Position numbers and translations under genes: made by a program. This document shows positions 19,193 to 27,876 of a DNA stretch of 56,599 nt, in pieces; position 1 is the first letter of the stretch; the number at the start of each line of letters is the position of its first letter. Source of the DNA: Planctomycetota bacterium (GTDB taxonomy: Bacteria > Planctomycetota > Planctomycetia > Planctomycetales > Planctomycetaceae); assembly GCA_027623235.1 (NCBI GenBank), contig JAQBVJ010000037.1, forward strand, positions 1-56,599, written 5' to 3'. Below the pieces are notes generated by a model, which was not told the origin of the DNA, did no database searches, and was given only the letters and a program-made list of their open reading frames with translations.

Positions 19193-20530
19193 GTGACAGA
19201 ATCAGCAACACTGCGCACCGGACTGTCGAATCACGAGCTCGGCCAGATCCGAACACTCGGCGAGGACAACAAGCCGAAGACCGCAAAACGAACGCTCCGG
19301 CTGGCGTACCTCACCACCGAGTACCCGAAAGCGAGTCACACATTCGTGCGGCGGGAACTGCTCGCCGTCGAGAATCTTGGCCACAAGATCCAGCGTCTCT
19401 CAATCCCGGACGCGCTGGCGACTTGCGTCGATCCCGCTGACAAGGCTGAGGCGGCAAAGACGACCATCTGCCTCAACCAGTCAAAGCTCGGCATGATCGT
19501 CTCGACGATCAAAGCCGCGATCACTCGGCCCGGTCGATTCGTCGATGCACTTCGGACAACTTTCAAACTGTGGAAGGCCAGCGACCGGAGCTGGATCAAA
19601 CACCTGGCCTATCTGGTTGAGGCGGCGTCGCTGCTGCCCGTCCTGAAGCGGGACAACGTCGAGCACATTCACGTTCATTTTGGAAAGAACGCTGCCGACG
19701 TCGCGCTGATGATCAAGAAGCTGGGCGGGCCCGGCTACAGCCTGATGATTCATGGACCCGGCGAGTTCGATGGCCCGCGCACATTCAGCCTCGGCGAGAA
19801 AGTGGCTGAGTCACGATTCACTGTCGCGATCAGTCATTTCGCCACCGGCCAGCTTCGCCGCTGGGTCGACTACAAGCACTGGGGAAAGCTGCACGTTGTC
19901 CGCTGCACGATTGGCGAGGACTTTCTGAGAGAGATTCACCCGGTCGATCCAGACAGCCGCAAGCTGGTCTGCATCGGCCGCCTCACCGGACAGAAAGGGC
20001 AACTGCTCCTGATAGACGCAGTTCATCAACTGGTTGAGCAAGGGCTCGATGTCACCCTCGTCCTGTGTGGCGACGGAGAAATGCGAAACGCGATCGAAGC
20101 TCGCATCGAAGAACTCGGCATCGAAGATCACGTCGAGATCACCGGCTGGATCGGCGAAAAGGAAGTCCGTCGCCACCTCATCGAGTCACGCGGCATGGTC
20201 CTGCCCTCGTTCGCCGAAGGACTTCCTGTCGCAATCATGGAAGCTCTCGCTCTCGGCCGCCCGGTGGTCAGTACGTCAATTGCCGGAATCCCGGAACTGC
20301 TGCGCAACGGTGAGAATGGATGGGTCATCCCGTCGGGCTGCATGGAAGACCTGGTACGGGCGCTGCGGGAACTGCTTGAGGCAGACGGCGATCGGCTCAA
20401 CGAGCTGGGCCGGGCACGAACGAGTCAAACTTCAGCATCACACGGATCGCGAAGCCGCGACGCTGGAGCGACTGCTGCTGGAGCATCTGGAGTAGCACAG
20501 CCGTTTCGCTTGTTGAATCCACTTTGTTGA
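19193..20530 (+). CDS. Family-4 glycosyltransferase (WcaL/AmsK-like), C-terminus frameshifted
   Basis: A GT-B fold glycosyltransferase of 445 residues as it now reads. The start is GTG at 19193 with AAGGA ahead of it; the open frame continues further upstream only because the previous gene lost its stop. It begins with RLAYLTTEYPKASHTFVRRE, typical of colanic-acid/amylovoran-type GT4 enzymes. The C-terminal donor-binding domain has CIGRLTGQKG, VLCGDGEMR and the signature PSFAEGLPVAIMEALALG, followed by VVSTSIAGIPELL. The last 40 residues of the current frame are non-homologous. The expected C-terminus (GHERVKLQHHTDREAATLER and LLLEHLE) lies in the +1 frame and ends at 20495, so a small indel near 20405-20412 is likely. 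The catalytic core is intact. Confidence 0.85.
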   Translation: MTESATLRTGLSNHELGQIRTLGEDNKPKTAKRTLRLAYLTTEYPKASHTFVRRELLAVENLGHKIQRLSIPDALATCVDPADKAEAAKTTICLNQSKLGMIVSTIKAAITRPGRFVDALRTTFKLWKASDRSWIKHLAYLVEAASLLPVLKRDNVEHIHVHFGKNAADVALMIKKLGGPGYSLMIHGPGEFDGPRTFSLGEKVAESRFTVAISHFATGQLRRWVDYKHWGKLHVVRCTIGEDFLREIHPVDPDSRKLVCIGRLTGQKGQLLLIDAVHQLVEQGLDVTLVLCGDGEMRNAIEARIEELGIEDHVEITGWIGEKEVRRHLIESRGMVLPSFAEGLPVAIMEALALGRPVVSTSIAGIPELLRNGENGWVIPSGCMEDLVRALRELLEADGDRLNELGRARTSQTSASHGSRSRDAGATAAGASGVAQPFRLLNPLC

Positions 20531-20538
20531 ATCCACTT
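20511..20538. repeat. 14-bp perfect tandem duplication between glycosyltransferase and galE
   Basis: The unit tgttgaatccactt is present at 20511-20524 and again at 20525-20538. It overlaps the out-of-frame end of the GT4 gene. Confidence 0.85.
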
Positions 20539-20541
20539 TAT

Positions 20542-20573
20542 GGTGCGGCTCGCTTTGCTCGACCCGCCTTACG
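20542..20573. repeat. Dispersed palindromic repeat, copy 2 (inverted)
   Basis: This is the reverse-complement relative of the repeat at 18293-18321 (core ggctcgctttgctcgacccg). It lies just ahead of the galE ribosome site. Confidence 0.65.
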
Positions 20574-20584
20574 GGAGACGAAAG

Positions 20585-21604
20585 ATGTCCATTCTTGTCA
20601 CAGGTGGTGCCGGCTACATCGGGTCACACGCCGTCAAAATCCTGATCAAGCGAGGTTATGACGTCGTCGTGGTCGACAATCTTTCGCGCGGTCATCGCAA
20701 AGCCGTTCATCCAGACGCGACGTTTTACAACGTGGACATCGCAGATGTCGATTGGATGACCGACATTCTGAGATCACATGACGTTTCCGACGTGATGCAC
20801 TTTGCCGCGTTCAGTTACGTTGGCGAGTCCGTATCCGTCCCGCTTGACTACTACGAAAACAACACAGGCGCGACGACGAAACTGCTCAAGGCGATGGACG
20901 CGGCCGGAGTGAAACGATTCGTTTTCAGCTCGACCTGCGCGTCGTACGGCGAGCCGGATCACCTGCCGATCGTCGAGTCGACACACCAGCAACCCATCAA
21001 TCCGTACGGCTGGTCGAAACTGTTCGTTGAGCGGATTCTGCGGGACAAGCAGCAGTCGGATGCCAGCTTCTGCTTTACTGCGTTGCGATATTTCAACGTG
21101 GCGGAATCGGCTCTGGATGGAACGATTGGTGAGGACCATCATCCGGAAACGCACATCATTCCGCTCGTTCTGCAGACGGCCCTCGGTTTTCGCGACAGCA
21201 TTACGGTTTTCGGATCGGACTACCCGACGCCGGACGGAACGTGCATTCGCGACTACATCCACGTTGAGGATCTGATTGAAGCTCACATTCTCGCGATGAG
21301 ATCTCAAAGGGCGGGGCATGCCCGCTTCTTCAATCTGGGCAACGGCCACGGCTACTCGGTCAACGAAGTCATCGAGTCAGCTCGCCGCGTGACCGAGCAG
21401 CAGATTCACGTGACTTTCGGCGAACGGCGTCCTGGCGATCCGCCCGAGCTCTTTGCCAATGCGGATCTCATTCGCAAAGAACTTGGCTGGAAGCCAAAGA
21501 TCACAAACCTCGACGACATCGTGGCGAGCGCCTGGCAGTGGTTTCAGACGCACCCGGACGGCTATGCGGCCTGTCCGAAAGTGGTTGCCTCTGTGTCACT
21601 TTGA
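20585..21604 (+). CDS. galE: UDP-glucose 4-epimerase
   Basis: A 339-residue short-chain dehydrogenase-type epimerase that interconverts UDP-glucose and UDP-galactose with tightly bound NAD. The ATG at 20585 is chosen because GGGAGACGAAAG precedes it and the Rossmann motif GGAGYIGSH then falls at residues 7-15; an upstream in-frame ATG lies in a repeat. Other motifs are MHFAAFSYVGES, FSSTCASYGEP, the catalytic Tyr/Lys in NPYGWSK, ALRYFNVAES and TPDGTCIRDYIHVEDL. Length is normal. It is the last gene of the exopolysaccharide locus and supplies UDP-galactose. A terminator follows. Confidence 0.96.
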   Translation: MSILVTGGAGYIGSHAVKILIKRGYDVVVVDNLSRGHRKAVHPDATFYNVDIADVDWMTDILRSHDVSDVMHFAAFSYVGESVSVPLDYYENNTGATTKLLKAMDAAGVKRFVFSSTCASYGEPDHLPIVESTHQQPINPYGWSKLFVERILRDKQQSDASFCFTALRYFNVAESALDGTIGEDHHPETHIIPLVLQTALGFRDSITVFGSDYPTPDGTCIRDYIHVEDLIEAHILAMRSQRAGHARFFNLGNGHGYSVNEVIESARRVTEQQIHVTFGERRPGDPPELFANADLIRKELGWKPKITNLDDIVASAWQWFQTHPDGYAACPKVVASVSL

Positions 21605-21647
21605 TGTCGTGAACGAACGGGTCGAAACTTCGATCGGCGCACAAAAG

Positions 21648-21683
21648 CAGCCGGGATGCCAGATGGCAACCCGGCTGTTTTTT
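21648..21683. terminator. Bidirectional rho-independent terminator after galE
   Basis: The stem cagccggg (21648-21655) pairs with cccggctg (21670-21677), with an inner tgcc/ggca pairing. TTTTTT follows at 21678-21683, and AAAA precedes the stem for the opposite strand. It separates convergent galE and rpoZ. Confidence 0.9.
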
Positions 21684-21710
21684 GTTTTCGATGGACGAGT
21701 CCTCGAGTCC

Positions 21711-21766
21711 TCAGCCGAGAAGACTCAGCCGAGAAGACTCAGCCGAGGAGACTCAGCCGAGGAGAT
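21711..21766. repeat. 14-bp tandem repeat, four copies, covering the rpoZ stop codon
   Basis: Four head-to-tail copies of tcagccgagaagac (the last two with a G change and one final-base change) run from 21711 to 21766. The last copy contains the TGA stop and last codons of rpoZ. Confidence 0.9.
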
Positions 21767-22037
21767 CTTCCAGAGACGGTCCGGCGTCGCTCTGCGCAAC
21801 GTTCGGTTCGATCGGTGTGCCGTCTTCGTTGACCGAAAGTTTTCCTGAACCGTCCAGGAAAATCTTGTCGTTCATGATTTCGGCCACGACGATTTCCATG
21901 TGGTTCTTCGTCTGCAGCTCGATCAGCGGTCGGGCTCCGCGGTTCAGTGCGACGAGTCGCTTCTGAATCAGCGTTGACAGCTTGAACCGTCCGCCCACCT
22001 TGTTGACGATTTCTTCTTCTTTGAATTCTTCAAGCAT
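21753..22037 (-). CDS. rpoZ: RNA polymerase omega subunit-like protein
   Basis: A 94-residue protein placed directly after gmk, with an 8-bp overlap. This gmk-rpoZ order is common in bacteria. The conserved omega core is visible: [19 protein letters not shown], then RGARPLIE, then [10 protein letters not shown]. This fits the omega pattern of a short helix pair that clamps the beta-prime C-terminus. The sequence is divergent from proteobacterial omega, as expected for planctomycetes. The C-terminal 30 residues are acidic. Its stop codon lies within a 14-bp tandem repeat. The omega call rests on motif and synteny. Confidence 0.8.
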   Translation of the reverse strand: MLEEFKEEEIVNKVGGRFKLSTLIQKRLVALNRGARPLIELQTKNHMEIVVAEIMNDKIFLDGSGKLSVNEDGTPIEPNVAQSDAGPSLEDLLG

Positions 22038-22614
22038 TCAGCTCAGCCTCCCTCGAGACAACAATCTCGATGATCTCTGCGACAGCCCGGTCAAGCGTAT
22101 CGTTACACACCTGATGCCGGTAGCGATGAGCGGATTCCAGTTCGGTCCTGGCCCGCTGCAGTCGCTTCTGGATGACGACTTCCGATTCCGTTCCCCGGTC
22201 CCGCAATCGTTGCTCGAAAACTTCTTCCGATGGCGTCGTCAGAAAAATCGAGACGATCTGCGGGTACTGATCCATCACTCGAAGAGCCCCCTGGACATCG
22301 ATCTCAAGGAAGGCCCACGCGGAATTTTCTGCTGCGCGAGCCAGTTCCGATTTGAGAGTCCCGTACCAGTAACCCTGCGAGAACACTTCTTCGTACTCAA
22401 TGAATTCGTCGTTTTCCCGCCGCCGCGTGAACTCGTCGTCGGACAGGAACCAGTAGGCCTCGCCGTCGACTTCGCCCTCGCGGGGAGGTCGCGTCGTGGC
22501 CGAGACCATTTTCATCAGCTTCACCGATGACTCGGCGATCACCCGGTTGACGATTGTCGATTTGCCACTGCCGCTTGGCCCAGAAAGAACAAGCATGCGA
22601 TCGCCGTCCGACAT
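22030..22614 (-). CDS. gmk: Guanylate kinase
   Basis: A 194-residue nucleoside monophosphate kinase that converts GMP to GDP with ATP. The P-loop GPSGSGKST lies at residues about 12-20. GMP-binding residues follow in [19 protein letters not shown] and in [16 protein letters not shown]. The LEIDVQGA segment and the lid region [10 protein letters not shown] complete the family pattern. Length is typical. The gene lies between yicC upstream (50 bp) and rpoZ downstream (overlap) and is probably co-transcribed with both. Confidence 0.97.
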   Translation of the reverse strand: MSDGDRMLVLSGPSGSGKSTIVNRVIAESSVKLMKMVSATTRPPREGEVDGEAYWFLSDDEFTRRRENDEFIEYEEVFSQGYWYGTLKSELARAAENSAWAFLEIDVQGALRVMDQYPQIVSIFLTTPSEEVFEQRLRDRGTESEVVIQKRLQRARTELESAHRYRHQVCNDTLDRAVAEIIEIVVSREAELNA

Positions 22615-22664
22615 GAACTCTCTTCCTGAAAAACACTCGTGGCTTCGACTCAGTTACTCGACGA

Positions 22665-23537
22665 CTACTCGACGTTCTGAATCACTTCCCGCATCTTCTC
22701 GGCCGCCGCTTTCATCTCGACGACGTGATGAGCAATCTGCACGTCGTTGGCCTTGGAGCCGATCGTGTTGATCTCCCGGAACATTTCCTGTGTCAGGAAA
22801 TCCAGCTTGCGGCCTTGAGATTCGTCTGAGTCCATCACCTGCCCGAACTGGTCGATATGGCAATGCAGTCGAGTGATTTCTTCGTTGATGTCGCACCGGT
22901 CCGAGAAGACTGAGACCTCGCGAATGAGGTCGTTGGCCTCAACGCTGACGCCGGTTTCTCCGAGGAGGTCGCGAACACGATCGAGGATTTTGTCCCGGTA
23001 CGCCGTGACCACTTTCGGACTGTGCTCGGAGACCGTGTCGAGGTGATCGGCGATGATCTGGCAGTTTTGAGCCAGGTCGTTCCGCATCGAGTCGCCTTCG
23101 AGGGTTCTAAACTCGTGCAGCTTCTGCAATGCGGACTTGATCGTTTCCTCGACGAGAGGCCATTCCTGATCGATGTCGACGGTTGAGGCCAGCGCATCGG
23201 CGATCACACCGGGCAGAGACAACAGTTTGTCGGCAGACTGCGGCGCGGGAACTCCCGCTTCCTGAAGCTGCTGCCAGTAAGCCCGCAGAACTTCCGGAAC
23301 GATTCGAAACCGTGAGGTCTGGCCGATCGGCGCGAACTGAATTGCGACATTGACAGTGCCTCGGGCGACTGCCGACCGCACGACTTTTTCAATTTGAGGT
23401 TCCAGCGGCGCAAGCACTTCCGGGAACTTCTGGGAAACCTTGAGGTAGCGATTATTCACCGCTTTGATTTCCACAGAGGCACTGAAGCGGTCGTTCTGAC
23501 CGGACGCATTACCAAACCCGGTCATGCTGAGCAGCAC
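22665..23537 (-). CDS. yicC: YicC/YloC family endoribonuclease-like protein
   Basis: About 290 residues, matching the family length. I place the start at the GTG at 23537 because AAGAGGTG lies 5 bp before it and the protein then begins VLLSMTGFGNA, the family's N-terminal signature (xxxSMTGFGRA). An open frame continues to 23600 without a ribosome site. Further conserved parts are VEIKAVNNRYLKVSQKFPE, the central helical region and the C-terminal LDFLTQEMFREINTIGSKAND, a hallmark of the family. YicC proteins are reported as RNA-cleaving stress proteins. It forms the yicC-gmk-rpoZ block found in many phyla. Confidence 0.92.
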   Translation of the reverse strand: MLLSMTGFGNASGQNDRFSASVEIKAVNNRYLKVSQKFPEVLAPLEPQIEKVVRSAVARGTVNVAIQFAPIGQTSRFRIVPEVLRAYWQQLQEAGVPAPQSADKLLSLPGVIADALASTVDIDQEWPLVEETIKSALQKLHEFRTLEGDSMRNDLAQNCQIIADHLDTVSEHSPKVVTAYRDKILDRVRDLLGETGVSVEANDLIREVSVFSDRCDINEEITRLHCHIDQFGQVMDSDESQGRKLDFLTQEMFREINTIGSKANDVQIAHHVVEMKAAAEKMREVIQNVE

Positions 23538-23627
23538 CGAGTCACCTCTTGATTCTCGAGCTTTGTCTGCAGACAAAGCCGGTTGCGTAACAGCAGTCAC
23601 AAAGGCTGCCGTGAATTCTGCTGCCAG

Positions 23628-24089
23628 TTATTCGGTGGACTTTTTCGATTCAGTCGAGGCGGGTTTTTCTTCGGTACCCTTTTTATCGCCAACTTTCGAA
23701 TCGCCATCCGGCTCGACAGAGGCTTTCTTTTTTGCGTCGTCCTTCTTGTCGCCAGACTTCTTGTCGTCCGAGCCTTTCTCGTCACCAGAAGCGCCCATCG
23801 ACGTTTCTTCGTCGCCGTCCTCGGTGCTTGTCTGCTGGTCTTTGTTCTTGAAATTCGGGTCCGCCTGACGGGCCAGGATGCCGCTGATACCAGCGAGCAG
23901 AACCCAGACCGTCACCAGGCCAATCGTGATTTTTGTGAACACGTCACCGGCTTTGGTTCCGAATGCGCTTTGTCCGCCGAGGCCTCCGAACGCTCCAGCC
24001 AACCCGCCGCCACGGCCACGCTGGAGAAGAACGACAAGGATCAGCAACATGCTGATCAGCATCAACAGAACCATCATGAAATCGGCCAT
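23628..24089 (-). CDS. secG: Protein-export membrane protein SecG with a charged C-terminal tail
   Basis: A 153-residue SecG. The start at 24089 has GGAGAA upstream. Two membrane segments (about residues 3-20 and 51-70) flank the conserved cytoplasmic loop: [18 protein letters not shown], then [15 protein letters not shown]. SecG assists SecYE preprotein translocation. The usual protein is about 75-110 residues. Here it has an extra tail of about 75 residues made almost entirely of Lys, Asp, Glu, Ser and Gly, which is probably disordered. It is encoded between tpiA and yicC; a tpiA-secG pair is a common arrangement. Confidence 0.94.
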   Translation of the reverse strand: MADFMMVLLMLISMLLILVVLLQRGRGGGLAGAFGGLGGQSAFGTKAGDVFTKITIGLVTVWVLLAGISGILARQADPNFKNKDQQTSTEDGDEETSMGASGDEKGSDDKKSGDKKDDAKKKASVEPDGDSKVGDKKGTEEKPASTESKKSTE

Positions 24090-24193
24090 GCTCGATTCTC
24101 CGAAAATTCTCAATGACCAGCGTCGCGAGGTTCGACCTGCTTGCAACGCTGTTGTGTTTTAGAGTTTGAAAGTTGATTAATCAGACGCTTCGG

Positions 24194-24964
24194 TCAGGCG
24201 ACCGTTGCGGCTCCGGCATCGATGATCGGGATAAAAAGTTCCGGCTTCAGACTGGCTCCACCGACAAGAGCTCCATCCACGTTTGGCTGGGACAGCAGTC
24301 CCGCTGCGTTGTCCGGCTTGACGCTTCCACCGTAAAGGATTCGCGTAGCGGCGGCGACGTCAGAATTGAAGCGACCTTCCAGCCAGGTTCGCAGGCAGGC
24401 ATGAGCTTCCTCAGCCTGCTCATTGGATGCGACCTTGCCGGTGCCGATGGCCCAGACCGGTTCGTACGCGATGACGACATTCGCCATATCTTCGACCGAA
24501 AGATCGGCGAGGCTGCCTGTCATTTGAGATTCCAGAACGGCCTTTGTCTTGCCAGCTTCGCGCTGGTCGAGCAGCTCGCCGACGCAGACGATCGCTTTGA
24601 GGCCGCTCGCCAGTGCTTTCTTCGTTTTGGAATTCACGACGCTATCACACTCGCCGTAGAACTGGCGGCGTTCGCTGTGACCAATGATCACGCTGCTGCA
24701 GCCGAGGTCCGTAAGCATCTCGCAGGCCGTCTCGCCAGTGAATGCTCCCGGTTCCTGATCGGACGAATTCTGACCACCGACCTGCAGGCCAGAACCACTC
24801 GCTGCCGCCAGAACCGTTTCCAGGTAAACGGCGGGAGGGCAGACAATGACTTCCACATCGTCGCGGGAAGCCGGTACCTGCTCGGCCAAAGCGGACGCCA
24901 GAGCCCTTGCCGACTCGCGGCAGGTGTTCATTTTCCAGTTACCGGCAAGAATCGGGCGCCTCAT
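24194..24964 (-). CDS. tpiA: Triosephosphate isomerase
   Basis: A 256-residue glycolytic enzyme that interconverts dihydroxyacetone phosphate and glyceraldehyde 3-phosphate. The start at 24964 gives [13 protein letters not shown], with the catalytic lysine in GNWKMN. The catalytic histidine is in VIIGHSERR and the catalytic glutamate in [11 protein letters not shown]. The phosphate-binding [10 protein letters not shown] is near the end. Length is standard. It lies upstream of secG with about 100 bp between them. Confidence 0.98.
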   Translation of the reverse strand: MRRPILAGNWKMNTCRESARALASALAEQVPASRDDVEVIVCPPAVYLETVLAAASGSGLQVGGQNSSDQEPGAFTGETACEMLTDLGCSSVIIGHSERRQFYGECDSVVNSKTKKALASGLKAIVCVGELLDQREAGKTKAVLESQMTGSLADLSVEDMANVVIAYEPVWAIGTGKVASNEQAEEAHACLRTWLEGRFNSDVAAATRILYGGSVKPDNAAGLLSQPNVDGALVGGASLKPELFIPIIDAGAATVA

Positions 24965-25200
24965 AAAACTCTCTCTGAATCGGAAACGGTGCCACAGATT
25001 TGGCTGTGACCTGGCAGGAGCGATCAAGCTGTCGCGGCTGCCGGAAGGCGAATTCGCCGACAATGCGATGCCGGCTGAAGTCAAAACGAGCCGCGAAATC
25101 TAACAGGAACAGACGGTGAGCGCAAGGAATAACGCACTCCAGTCACCGTGAAGTCGGGAATTCTGGTCGCCGAACAGAATTTCGACCGACTCAGCCAGCA

Positions 25201-26403
25201 TCAGATGATGTCACTTCGAGGGAACGAGCCCAGGACTTCCAGTCGCACAGCATTTTTCGCGAGCTGTTCGAGGGTCCGCTTTGTTTTCGTCTCTTTCTGG
25301 TGACCCTCAAAATCAAGGAAGAAGAGGTAGCCCGTCTCCGGTCCCCGCAGCGGGAAGGACTCAATCCAGCTCAGATTGACCTTTTGTTGTTTGAACGCGA
25401 CGAGGGCATCGGCGAGTGCTCCTGGCCTGTGCGGAATCTGCAGCAGTAGCGCCGTTCGATCCCGTCCAGTTGGAGCCGGCATCTGATCGCCGATGATGGC
25501 AAACCGCGTCACATTGTTGCGATTATCCTGAACGTCTTCCGCGACGATCTGCAATCCATACTCAACGGCGGCCCGTGAGCTGGCGATGGCACCGGCACCG
25601 AACTTGTCCCGAGCCAGCTGCGCGGCCGTCGACGTACTCGTGACGTCGTGCAGCCTTGCGTGCGGCATGTGCCGGGTCAGCCAGTTTCGGCACTGCGAAA
25701 ACGCCTGCGGCTTGCTGTAAATCTCTGTGATTTCGCCTCTTGGGCATTTTGCCAGCAGGTTGTGGTGAATGCTGATGTGCACCTCGCCGCAAATCCGTAG
25801 CGGAAGTCGAGTAAACATGTCGAGCGTGTCGACGATCCGGCCGTCCGTGCTGTTTTCAATCGGCACCATCCCAAATTCGACGTGACCACGATTCACCTCT
25901 TCGAAAACCGAAGCAATCGTGCTGACGGGAATGAGGTCCGCCGACTCGCCGAATCGTTCAATCGCCGCCTGGTGGGAGTAGCTGAAGGCCGGGCCGAGAT
26001 ACGCGACCCGCTGAACGCCGACGTTGCGGCGGGCTCCGCTGAGTATCTGACGAAATACGCCACGGATTGAATTCGCAGGCAGCGGCCCCGGGTTTTTCTC
26101 AATCAGCGAGGCGATGTGCTCGTCATCGATCTCGGGAGAAAACAGCGCTTTCCGCGGATTTTCCTGTGCGTTAATCCAGTTGACGGTCAGTTTCGCCCGC
26201 TGGTTAATCAGCTTGAGAATATCCTGATCCAGCTTCGCTGCGGTTGCGAGCATCTGCTGGGGAGTCGCCTTTTTGCGGGGCTTCGGACTCGCAGCGCGAC
26301 TTCTGGCAGCAGCGCTGGGCCGAGCCACAGCTCGAGGTGCCTTCTTCGCTTTGGCAGTCGTTGCCTTCTTTGCTGACTTCTTTGCAGCCTTCTTCTTCGC
26401 CAT
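25201..26403 (-). CDS. pheA: Bifunctional chorismate mutase / prephenate dehydratase with a histone-like basic N-terminal tail
   Basis: A 400-residue P-protein of phenylalanine synthesis. Residues about 52-125 are an AroQ-type chorismate mutase ([20 protein letters not shown]). Residues about 131-305 are prephenate dehydratase ([27 protein letters not shown] and the substrate motif NNVTRFAII). Residues about 316-395 are an ACT regulatory domain ([17 protein letters not shown], with ESFP) for feedback by phenylalanine. The first 48 residues are unusual: almost only Lys, Ala, Arg, Ser and Pro, like a histone H1 tail. The start is supported by GAGAAGG ahead of the ATG at 26403, so the tail appears real. 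Confidence 0.95.
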   Translation of the reverse strand: MAKKKAAKKSAKKATTAKAKKAPRAVARPSAAARSRAASPKPRKKATPQQMLATAAKLDQDILKLINQRAKLTVNWINAQENPRKALFSPEIDDEHIASLIEKNPGPLPANSIRGVFRQILSGARRNVGVQRVAYLGPAFSYSHQAAIERFGESADLIPVSTIASVFEEVNRGHVEFGMVPIENSTDGRIVDTLDMFTRLPLRICGEVHISIHHNLLAKCPRGEITEIYSKPQAFSQCRNWLTRHMPHARLHDVTSTSTAAQLARDKFGAGAIASSRAAVEYGLQIVAEDVQDNRNNVTRFAIIGDQMPAPTGRDRTALLLQIPHRPGALADALVAFKQQKVNLSWIESFPLRGPETGYLFFLDFEGHQKETKTKRTLEQLAKNAVRLEVLGSFPRSDII

Positions 26404-26798
26404 GAGAAACCTTCTCTGCGAACATCCGTGCTCTATTTCGCGGCCACATGTGCGACCGGTACTCCTGATTTGATATGTAACCTGTTTAATCCAATCAGGT
26501 TACGGCCTCTGCACTGCCGCTCATGGAGTCAATGGAAGGCGACTCGGAACAGAACTCCGTTGTAGTTTCGAGAAACCGATTTTTCAAGGAGCAGCGAAAA
26601 CTGCCGAACGATTGTTGTTCACATTCGACATGACGTGAACACATCGCGAAACATCGATCTGACGGCCGTCATCGCTGAGTGACCCGCTGCAGCCACTTTT
26701 GCCGAGTAGTGACAACCGGCAGACTGGCGTTTTCCCGGTTGAGCGGACTCCGAGACCTGGACGGCATTCGATCCGGCGGAGCTGAATAAAAGCACGTG
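26404..26798. other. Intergenic region with one small inverted repeat
   Basis: About 395 bp between the pheA start and the DUF1080 gene end. An inverted repeat (gtaacctg at 26477-26484 with caggttac at 26496-26503) lies about 75 bp upstream of pheA and could be an operator. Otherwise nothing convincing is seen. Confidence 0.45.
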
Positions 26799-27662
26799 TC
26801 AGCTCGACGCGGGAATCTTGCGGAGCCAAAGGCTCTGGAAGTGGATCTCCGAACCTTCACTTTGCAGAGCGATCATCCCTTTGTCGGGAGTACAGCCCGT
26901 CAACTCTCCTACCTTTTTCTTATTGATCTCGACGAGAATGCGACCATCGAGACACGTCACAACACACTCGTTCCAGACATTGAGTTCTCGCGGCTCGATT
27001 TTCTCGGTGAGCTGGTTGTCGGCTTTCGCGTCGCCACTGGCAAAGACGTGTCCCATTTTCGGGCGATGCAGCTGAATCTGGATCGAGCTGGGCCAGATCT
27101 GATCTTTGCCGCTGGTGTGAAGCAGAATCCCGCTGTTGCCGTTCGGGTCCGCCGGGAATCGCCACTTCATGCCGAACTCGTAATTGTCGAAGACTTCCTC
27201 CGTGCGGAGGTAACCGTACGGCTTGCCGAGGCAACGCAGATAGGGCTCGGCCTGACCCTCTTCCTGCCCGACCTGCCAGCTGTCTTCAAGTGGAATGCCG
27301 GCCTCAGCCGAGTGATAGTGCCAGCCATTGGGGAATTCCTTCGGATTGAAGAGAGGCTTGCGGTTCTTTTCTTTCTCAGCCTTGCTCGCTGCCGCTTTTT
27401 CTTCTGCGGTGAGTTCTTTGGGTTCCGGCTTTTTCGGCGTTTCCCCATCCGCTGAATTTGTTGAGCCGGTCTTTGTTGTCCCTGTCTCGGCTGAGCCGGA
27501 TGTTGTGACATCCTGGGCAAATCCGTTTCCGGCAAACAGACCGGGCAGCGCAGCGGCAGCGAAGCCAGCTCGACAGAAGTCTCGTCGAGTCAGTGAAGTG
27601 GCGTCAGTAATGGCGATGAGTTCTGCCAAACTTCGCACCAGCGAGAAAAGTCCAGTTTTCAA
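26799..27662 (-). CDS. Exported DUF1080 (3-keto-disaccharide hydrolase-like) protein
   Basis: A 287-residue protein with a twin-arginine-type leader (SLTRRDFCRAGFAAAALPGL, about residues 23-42), so it is probably exported folded. A low-complexity linker (about 50-98; Thr, Glu, Lys) precedes the DUF1080 concanavalin-like domain: KPLFNPKEFPNGWHY, EFGMKWRFPADPNGNSGI, DQIWPSSIQIQL and FQSLWLRKI. Members are found widely in planctomycetes and some hydrolyse 3-keto-glycosides. The start is uncertain: no ATG is available before the leader. TTG at 27662 or an internal GTG are the options and neither has a strong ribosome site. It is divergent from the DUF1501 gene. Confidence 0.85.
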   Translation of the reverse strand: MKTGLFSLVRSLAELIAITDATSLTRRDFCRAGFAAAALPGLFAGNGFAQDVTTSGSAETGTTKTGSTNSADGETPKKPEPKELTAEEKAAASKAEKEKNRKPLFNPKEFPNGWHYHSAEAGIPLEDSWQVGQEEGQAEPYLRCLGKPYGYLRTEEVFDNYEFGMKWRFPADPNGNSGILLHTSGKDQIWPSSIQIQLHRPKMGHVFASGDAKADNQLTEKIEPRELNVWNECVVTCLDGRILVEINKKKVGELTGCTPDKGMIALQSEGSEIHFQSLWLRKIPASS

Positions 27663-27876
27663 ATCGGCCTGCGAACACGCGAAAGTCTATGACCGGCGAC
27701 CACCGCAATTCAATCGCCGAGTCGCCCGACCTGGGAAAGACACCATTCGAATGCTCCTGCAGGCCTGCCCAGCCTGGCAGTCGTTCCGACGAGTTAACTC
27801 GGTGAATTGACGATCTTCTGATGACTTCGGGTAGACTGACCGAAGTTTGCGGCACATCCTTTCGGGCGGTTGAACC

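Noticed and set aside
26477..26503. Inverted repeat upstream of pheA as a riboswitch or tRNA-sensing leader
   Set aside because: The stem is only 8 bp, there is no terminator or leader-peptide arrangement, and a simple operator is the most that can be suggested.
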